From NCBI GenBank assembly GCA_947253135.1, contig CAMXYS010000049.1, forward strand, positions 1-10,067: DNA of 10,067 bases, in the 5' to 3' direction. The notes below the pieces were generated by a model. That model was not told the origin of the DNA and searched no databases. It worked only from the letters and a program-made list of their open reading frames with translations. Source of the DNA: an uncultured Clostridia bacterium (lineage in GTDB: Bacteria > Bacillota > Clostridia > Saccharofermentanales > Fastidiosipilaceae). Below are positions 7,057 to 10,067 of the stretch, one piece after another; the first letter of the stretch is position 1; the number at the start of each line of letters is the position of its first letter. Made by a program: the position numbers and the translations under genes.

Positions 7057-7415
7057 TTGCTTTCCCCTCTGCCCTTCATCCCCCTCATCGGGAACGGCTC
7101 TTCTGTCGCAATAAAGTAACCATGATAGTCCACGGCCATGCCGGTAAAGGTTACACCAAAGAGGTCATGCGTCTCGTTTTCATACATAAAAACAGGCGGA
7201 TAAAATGCCGCTATACTGGGCACCGTCCGATCCTCCGGCACCGGTACTTTTATTTGAACATCAGCAAAAGAATTCGGCAAAGCAAAACTGTATAACAAGT
7301 CATGCCCTTCGCCCTCACCGGGTACACAGCACATTTGGATCAGACGGTACCCTTTTATCTTATAGTCGGCTGCTAAGTTGAGCAGGTCAGATACATCAAT
7401 ATATTGACTTTCCAC
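7053..7415 (-). CDS. echD: EchD, NuoC-like subunit
   Basis: EchD is the counterpart of the complex I 30-kDa subunit NuoC. It has no metal cofactor and packs against the large subunit in the hydrophilic arm. The 120-aa product has the family's signature region near its C-terminal half (residues about 68-88: IAAFYPPVFMYENETHDLFG), where an E-x-E/T-xx-DLFG core is typical. An ATG at 7466 would start 50 bp inside echC and add a basic unconserved peptide. The GTG at 7415 is preferred: it begins one base after the echC TGA and has a strong AAGGAG site nine bases upstream. The downstream gene overlaps it by ATGA. Sequence conservation in this family is low, so identification rests on the signature plus its fixed place between echC and echE. 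Confidence 0.9.
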   Translation of the reverse strand: MESQYIDVSDLLNLAADYKIKGYRLIQMCCVPGEGEGHDLLYSFALPNSFADVQIKVPVPEDRTVPSIAAFYPPVFMYENETHDLFGVTFTGMAVDYHGYFIATEEPFPMRGMKGRGESK

Positions 7416-7416
7416 G

Positions 7417-8010
7417 TCACTTATCTCCTTCCGCTGCCTCCGGCTGTGGGACTGTTTTCGACCCATCTTCGGTAGCCGGAGCGACTGTCGCCGTCTCCTT
7501 CAAGTCACTGTTCGAGCTTGTGCCGGCGGGCGGCCAAAAGAGACTGCTATCCGGTTGCACAGACTGCGCCATAGGCCGGTCGCCGCGTTTGACAGCAGCA
7601 GACCGCTCAGCCAAAAGCTCTGTTGCTTGGGCTAAAGCAGCTGCAATTGTCTGGGGCTTAGCAGCGCAACCCGGTACATAAAAATCAACCGGGATAACCT
7701 GGTCCACCCCCCCGTAGAGGCTGTAACCGTCTTTGAAGACACCACCATTACAAGCGCAGATGCCGATGGCCACAACGACACGCGGTTCAGTCATTTGGCT
7801 GTAGACCTGCTCCAGGGCAAACTTGGTCTTTTTATTCACTCCACCGGTGACCAGTAGGATGTCCGCGTGTTTGGGGTTACCCACATTGATAGCACCCAAC
7901 TGCTCAATATCATAGGCCGAAAGCGTGCTCTCTAAAATTTCCAGATCACAGCCATTACAGCTGGAAGCATTGAAGTGGGCCACCCAAGGTGATTTTTTTA
8001 TAGCCTTCAT
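7417..8010 (-). CDS. echC: EchC, [NiFe] small subunit with proximal Fe-S cluster
   Basis: EchC is the small subunit (NuoB counterpart) whose single [4Fe-4S] cluster passes electrons between EchF and the NiFe site. The four expected ligands are visible: SSCNGCD (Cys18, Cys21), AIGICACNGG (Cys85, with Cys87 nearby) and VPGC (Cys115). The ATG at 8010 overlaps the echB stop as ATGA and has GGAGG six bases upstream. An in-frame ATG at 8076 lies inside echB and is rejected. The conserved domain ends near residue 136. A further 60 residues, rich in Ser, Pro, Ala, Glu and Thr with an acidic end, follow before the stop, so the 197-aa protein is longer than a typical EchC of about 150 aa. The tail has no cysteine or obvious domain. 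Translation of echD is probably coupled to its stop. Confidence 0.95.
   Translation of the reverse strand: MKAIKKSPWVAHFNASSCNGCDLEILESTLSAYDIEQLGAINVGNPKHADILLVTGGVNKKTKFALEQVYSQMTEPRVVVAIGICACNGGVFKDGYSLYGGVDQVIPVDFYVPGCAAKPQTIAAALAQATELLAERSAAVKRGDRPMAQSVQPDSSLFWPPAGTSSNSDLKETATVAPATEDGSKTVPQPEAAEGDK
7425..7430 (-). promoter_or_regulatory. Ribosome binding site deciding the echD GTG start
   Basis: AAGGAG lies within the last codons of echC, nine bases before the GTG at 7415. It is the main reason to choose the non-ATG start over the ATG at 7466. Confidence 0.75.
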
Positions 8011-8879
8011 ACTCTCCCTCCAATCGCCATCAGAATCAGAACATTGACTGCACCTAAAGCCAGAGCAACGATCCAAAAAGACTTTAACTGTGTCTCCCAG
8101 CGCACACGCGGGCTCGTGTTATCAACCAGGATCATCACAAAATAAAAGAGAACCAAAACCGCCAAGGCCAAGAGCCAGCTCCAAGCCGCCGCATGAATAA
8201 AAAACAGGGCCGTGATTGACAAGAGTAAGACTGTCTTGTACCAGGAAGCCAAGTTGTCCAGCATGAGCATCCGGCCAGTCAACTCAGTGCGCAAGCCGCT
8301 CACCAATTCTGAATGCATGTGATGACCGGAACTGATGTCAAAAGGTGACTTGTGGGTTTCGATCAACATCACCCAACCCATGGTGACAAAAAGCCCCGGC
8401 ATGACAACGATGGCCGGTTGGGAAGCTTGAATTAAACTAGCCACTTCAAAGTTGCCGTTGGACAAGTAAAAGCCGACAGCGACCAAAAGCAAAATGGGTT
8501 CAAAAGCTAACATAGCCGACAGCTCCCGTTGAGCGCCTATATGGCTGTACGGTGAATTGGCTGCATAGGCTTGCAAAACGGAAAAGGTACCGGCCAAGGT
8601 CAACAGGAAAATGACCAATAACAAGTCCCCGCCGTAAAAGAAGAGTGCCCCTGTCGCGAGCAAAATAACCCAGTAGGCAATGATAAAAAATCGCTGCAAG
8701 GGGTTAACAGAACGGGTTTCCTTATGCCACAGCTTGACGACGTCATAAAAAGGCTGGAGCAAGGGGGGGCCGACCCGCCCCTGCATCCGGGCCGTAATCT
8801 TGCGGTCTAGACCTTCGATCAGAGCACCGATCAAGGGGGCCAGAAACAAGAACAATAGAACTGAAACTACCTTAATCAT
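8007..8879 (-). CDS. echB: EchB, NuoH-like membrane anchor subunit
   Basis: EchB is the integral membrane subunit homologous to NuoH, joining the hydrophilic hydrogenase arm to the ion-translocating EchA. The 290-aa product is strongly hydrophobic, with about eight predicted membrane segments. It carries the family blocks GRVGPPLLQPFYDVVKL (residues 34-50) and ETHKSPFDIS (174-183), followed by HSELVSG (189-195); the charged residues here form the link between electron transfer and ion movement in this family. The ATG at 8879 overlaps the echA stop as ATGA, with an AGGAGGGGGG stretch (8888-8897) upstream. The stop overlaps the echC start as ATGA. Length and motifs are normal and nothing appears missing. 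Confidence 0.96.
   Translation of the reverse strand: MIKVVSVLLFLFLAPLIGALIEGLDRKITARMQGRVGPPLLQPFYDVVKLWHKETRSVNPLQRFFIIAYWVILLATGALFFYGGDLLLVIFLLTLAGTFSVLQAYAANSPYSHIGAQRELSAMLAFEPILLLVAVGFYLSNGNFEVASLIQASQPAIVVMPGLFVTMGWVMLIETHKSPFDISSGHHMHSELVSGLRTELTGRMLMLDNLASWYKTVLLLSITALFFIHAAAWSWLLALAVLVLFYFVMILVDNTSPRVRWETQLKSFWIVALALGAVNVLILMAIGGRV
8017..8021 (-). promoter_or_regulatory. Ribosome binding site deciding the echC start
   Basis: GGAGG sits six bases before the ATG at 8010, inside the 3' end of echB. It supports the short EchC start over the ATG at 8076. Confidence 0.75.
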
Positions 8880-10030
8880 AAGAAAATCCCCCCTCCTATT
8901 GAGCCGACCAAGCAGATAATGGTAATGATAGCCCCGATCACCAGAGAAGGTTTTAACAGTTTCCGCTCACCACAGAGGTCATCCAAATACCAATTTGCCA
9001 TATGCAGGCGCTGGGCTTGTCCGTCCGCATTAATAAAATGACGGTTATCGCCGCAGTTAACCCCACCCATAATGGTCAGGGCATCGTCTTTGTTGCCGCG
9101 GTCTCGGCGTCGGTGTACCAGTAAGCGGACAACAAACGGGAAGGCGCTGACTAAAATCATCAACACTCCCACAACCAAAAGACTTTGTTGGGTAAACAGG
9201 GGTGGAATTTGACTGCCAAAATTAAGCACCAGGAAAGGGAAAATAATACGGTTGGAAATAGCCGGAAAGCCCAGGCAAAGGACAATCAGCAGACCGGTCA
9301 AGACGGCTAAAACGGTTTTTTCGCCCGTCTTGGTTTGGTCAACCAGGCGTTCGGTGCGGTTGACAACTGAGACAACCTTACCCAGCCACTTGGCCCAATA
9401 AAAGAGTGTAGTCGCCGAGCCGAAACAGACAAAAATGACCAACAGCAGGCTACGGGTTTCGACAAAGGCATGTAGAGACGCCCACTTGGCAATCAACATA
9501 CCGAACGGCGCTAAGAACATAGCCGAAATACCGGTCATTAAAATAGTGGCCAGATTGGGGAGTTTGACAATGAGGCCGTGCATATTTTCAACATCGCGCG
9601 AGCCCAAGCTGTGCTCAATCGCACCGACAGTCAGGAATAATAGTGACTTGGAAACAGCGTGGAACATTAAAAGCAAGATGCCCGCCCAAACGCTGACCGG
9701 CTTGCCGACACCGGCACAGGCAACGATTAAACCGAGGTTTGAGATCGTGGAATAGGCCAAGAGCTTTTTTCCATCCGTTTGTGATATGGCCAAAATGGAG
9801 GTAGACAAAAAAGTAAAACCGCCAATTAGAAGCATCATCGTGCCGGGAATCGTGCCGTCCATACCCGGAGCCAGACGCAAGAGGACGTAAACACCGGCCT
9901 TGACCATAGTTGTTGAGTGCAGCAAAGCCGAAGTCGGGGTCGGAGCCACCATGGCCCCCAGCAACCAGGTAGAAAAAGGCATCTGAGCGCTCTTGGTCAT
10001 GGCAGCAAAGGCAATCAGACTGATCGGAAT
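8876..10030 (-). CDS. echA: EchA, NuoL/MrpA-like ion-translocating subunit (5' end missing)
   Basis: EchA is the large antiporter-like membrane subunit that moves H+ (or Na+) across the membrane as electrons flow through the hydrogenase. The 384 residues present belong to the central and C-terminal part. The proton-antiporter core is clear: KSAQMPFSTWLLGAM, then APTPTSALLHSTTMVKAG, then KKLLAYSTISNLG and FHAVSKSLLFL, giving the conserved Lys/His residues in membrane helices. Many further hydrophobic segments follow, then a soluble loop with MGGVNCGDN and a final membrane helix. The gene runs off the genomic sequence. The apparent start MYKRQ at 10045 is encoded by the sequencing adapter and must be discarded; the first genomic codon is Ile at 10030. 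Compared with EchA proteins of about 640 aa, roughly 250 N-terminal residues are missing (estimate). Its stop overlaps the echB start as ATGA. Confidence 0.93.
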   Translation of the reverse strand: MPISLIAFAAMTKSAQMPFSTWLLGAMVAPTPTSALLHSTTMVKAGVYVLLRLAPGMDGTIPGTMMLLIGGFTFLSTSILAISQTDGKKLLAYSTISNLGLIVACAGVGKPVSVWAGILLLMFHAVSKSLLFLTVGAIEHSLGSRDVENMHGLIVKLPNLATILMTGISAMFLAPFGMLIAKWASLHAFVETRSLLLVIFVCFGSATTLFYWAKWLGKVVSVVNRTERLVDQTKTGEKTVLAVLTGLLIVLCLGFPAISNRIIFPFLVLNFGSQIPPLFTQQSLLVVGVLMILVSAFPFVVRLLVHRRRDRGNKDDALTIMGGVNCGDNRHFINADGQAQRLHMANWYLDDLCGERKLLKPSLVIGAIITIICLVGSIGGGIFL

Positions 10031-10067
10031 CTGTCTCTTATACACATCTCCGAGCCCACGAGACGTC
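10031..10067 (+). other. Illumina Nextera (Tn5) adapter read-through, not genomic
   Basis: 10031-10049 is CTGTCTCTTATACACATCT, the Tn5 mosaic-end sequence used in Nextera libraries. 10050-10064 is CCGAGCCCACGAGAC, the adjoining Nextera i7-side adapter. The last three bases (GTC) would be the start of the index. The orientation is that of read-through at the 3' end of an insert. These bases should be trimmed. Confidence 0.98.

Noticed and set aside
8011..8076. Longer EchC N-terminus starting at 8076
   Set aside because: It lies inside echB; the ATG at 8010 has GGAGG at good spacing and an ATGA overlap with echB.

Overview
This window is almost entirely one minus-strand operon, read here from right to left. 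It encodes a six-subunit, membrane-bound, energy-converting [NiFe] hydrogenase of the Ech type (group 4), followed directly by four of the genes that build its Fe(CN)2CO active site. The transcribed order is echA (5' part missing)-echB-echC-echD-echE-echF-hypF-hypC-hypD-hypE. About 9.9 kb lies on one strand, with ATGA overlaps or gaps of about 35 bp or less, so co-transcription and translational coupling are very likely. No promoter is visible; it should lie beyond the right edge, upstream of the missing start of echA.

Layout. 8876-10030 is EchA, a NuoL/MrpA-like ion-pumping membrane subunit. 8007-8879 is EchB, the NuoH-like membrane anchor. 7417-8010 is EchC, the small subunit with the proximal [4Fe-4S] cluster. 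7053-7415 is EchD (NuoC-like). 5974-7056 is EchE, the [NiFe] large subunit with both CxxC motifs intact. 5263-5961 is EchF, a 2x[4Fe-4S] ferredoxin-like subunit with a long Ala/Pro/Lys tail. 2570-5224 is HypF, 2296-2541 HypC, 1263-2306 HypD and 125-1240 HypE. Positions 1-124 are a short AT-rich flank with no convincing gene or terminator. The last 37 bases (10031-10067) are not genomic: they match the Illumina Nextera/Tn5 adapter.

How the genes work together. HypF would make carbamoyl-AMP from carbamoyl phosphate and ATP and carbamoylate the C-terminal Cys of HypE. HypE would dehydrate this to a thiocyanate, and the HypC-HypD complex would accept cyanide on iron and deliver the Fe(CN)2CO unit to EchE. 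The nickel-insertion genes hypA and hypB are not in the window. EchE ends right after its DPCxxC motif, so it should need no maturation endopeptidase, and none is seen here. The finished complex would couple electron transfer between reduced ferredoxin and protons/H2 to ion movement across the membrane.

Organism. The gene set points to a strict anaerobe with ferredoxin- and hydrogen-based metabolism. Strong AGGAGG-like ribosome binding sites, a GTG start, middling GC and bacterial-type Hyp proteins suggest a bacterium, plausibly a clostridia-like member of the Bacillota; this is inference. The adapter at the contig end suggests a Nextera-prepared short-read (probably metagenomic) assembly. 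The system is known. The less usual parts are the long hydrophilic tails on EchC and EchF and the lineage-specific insertions in HypF and HypE.
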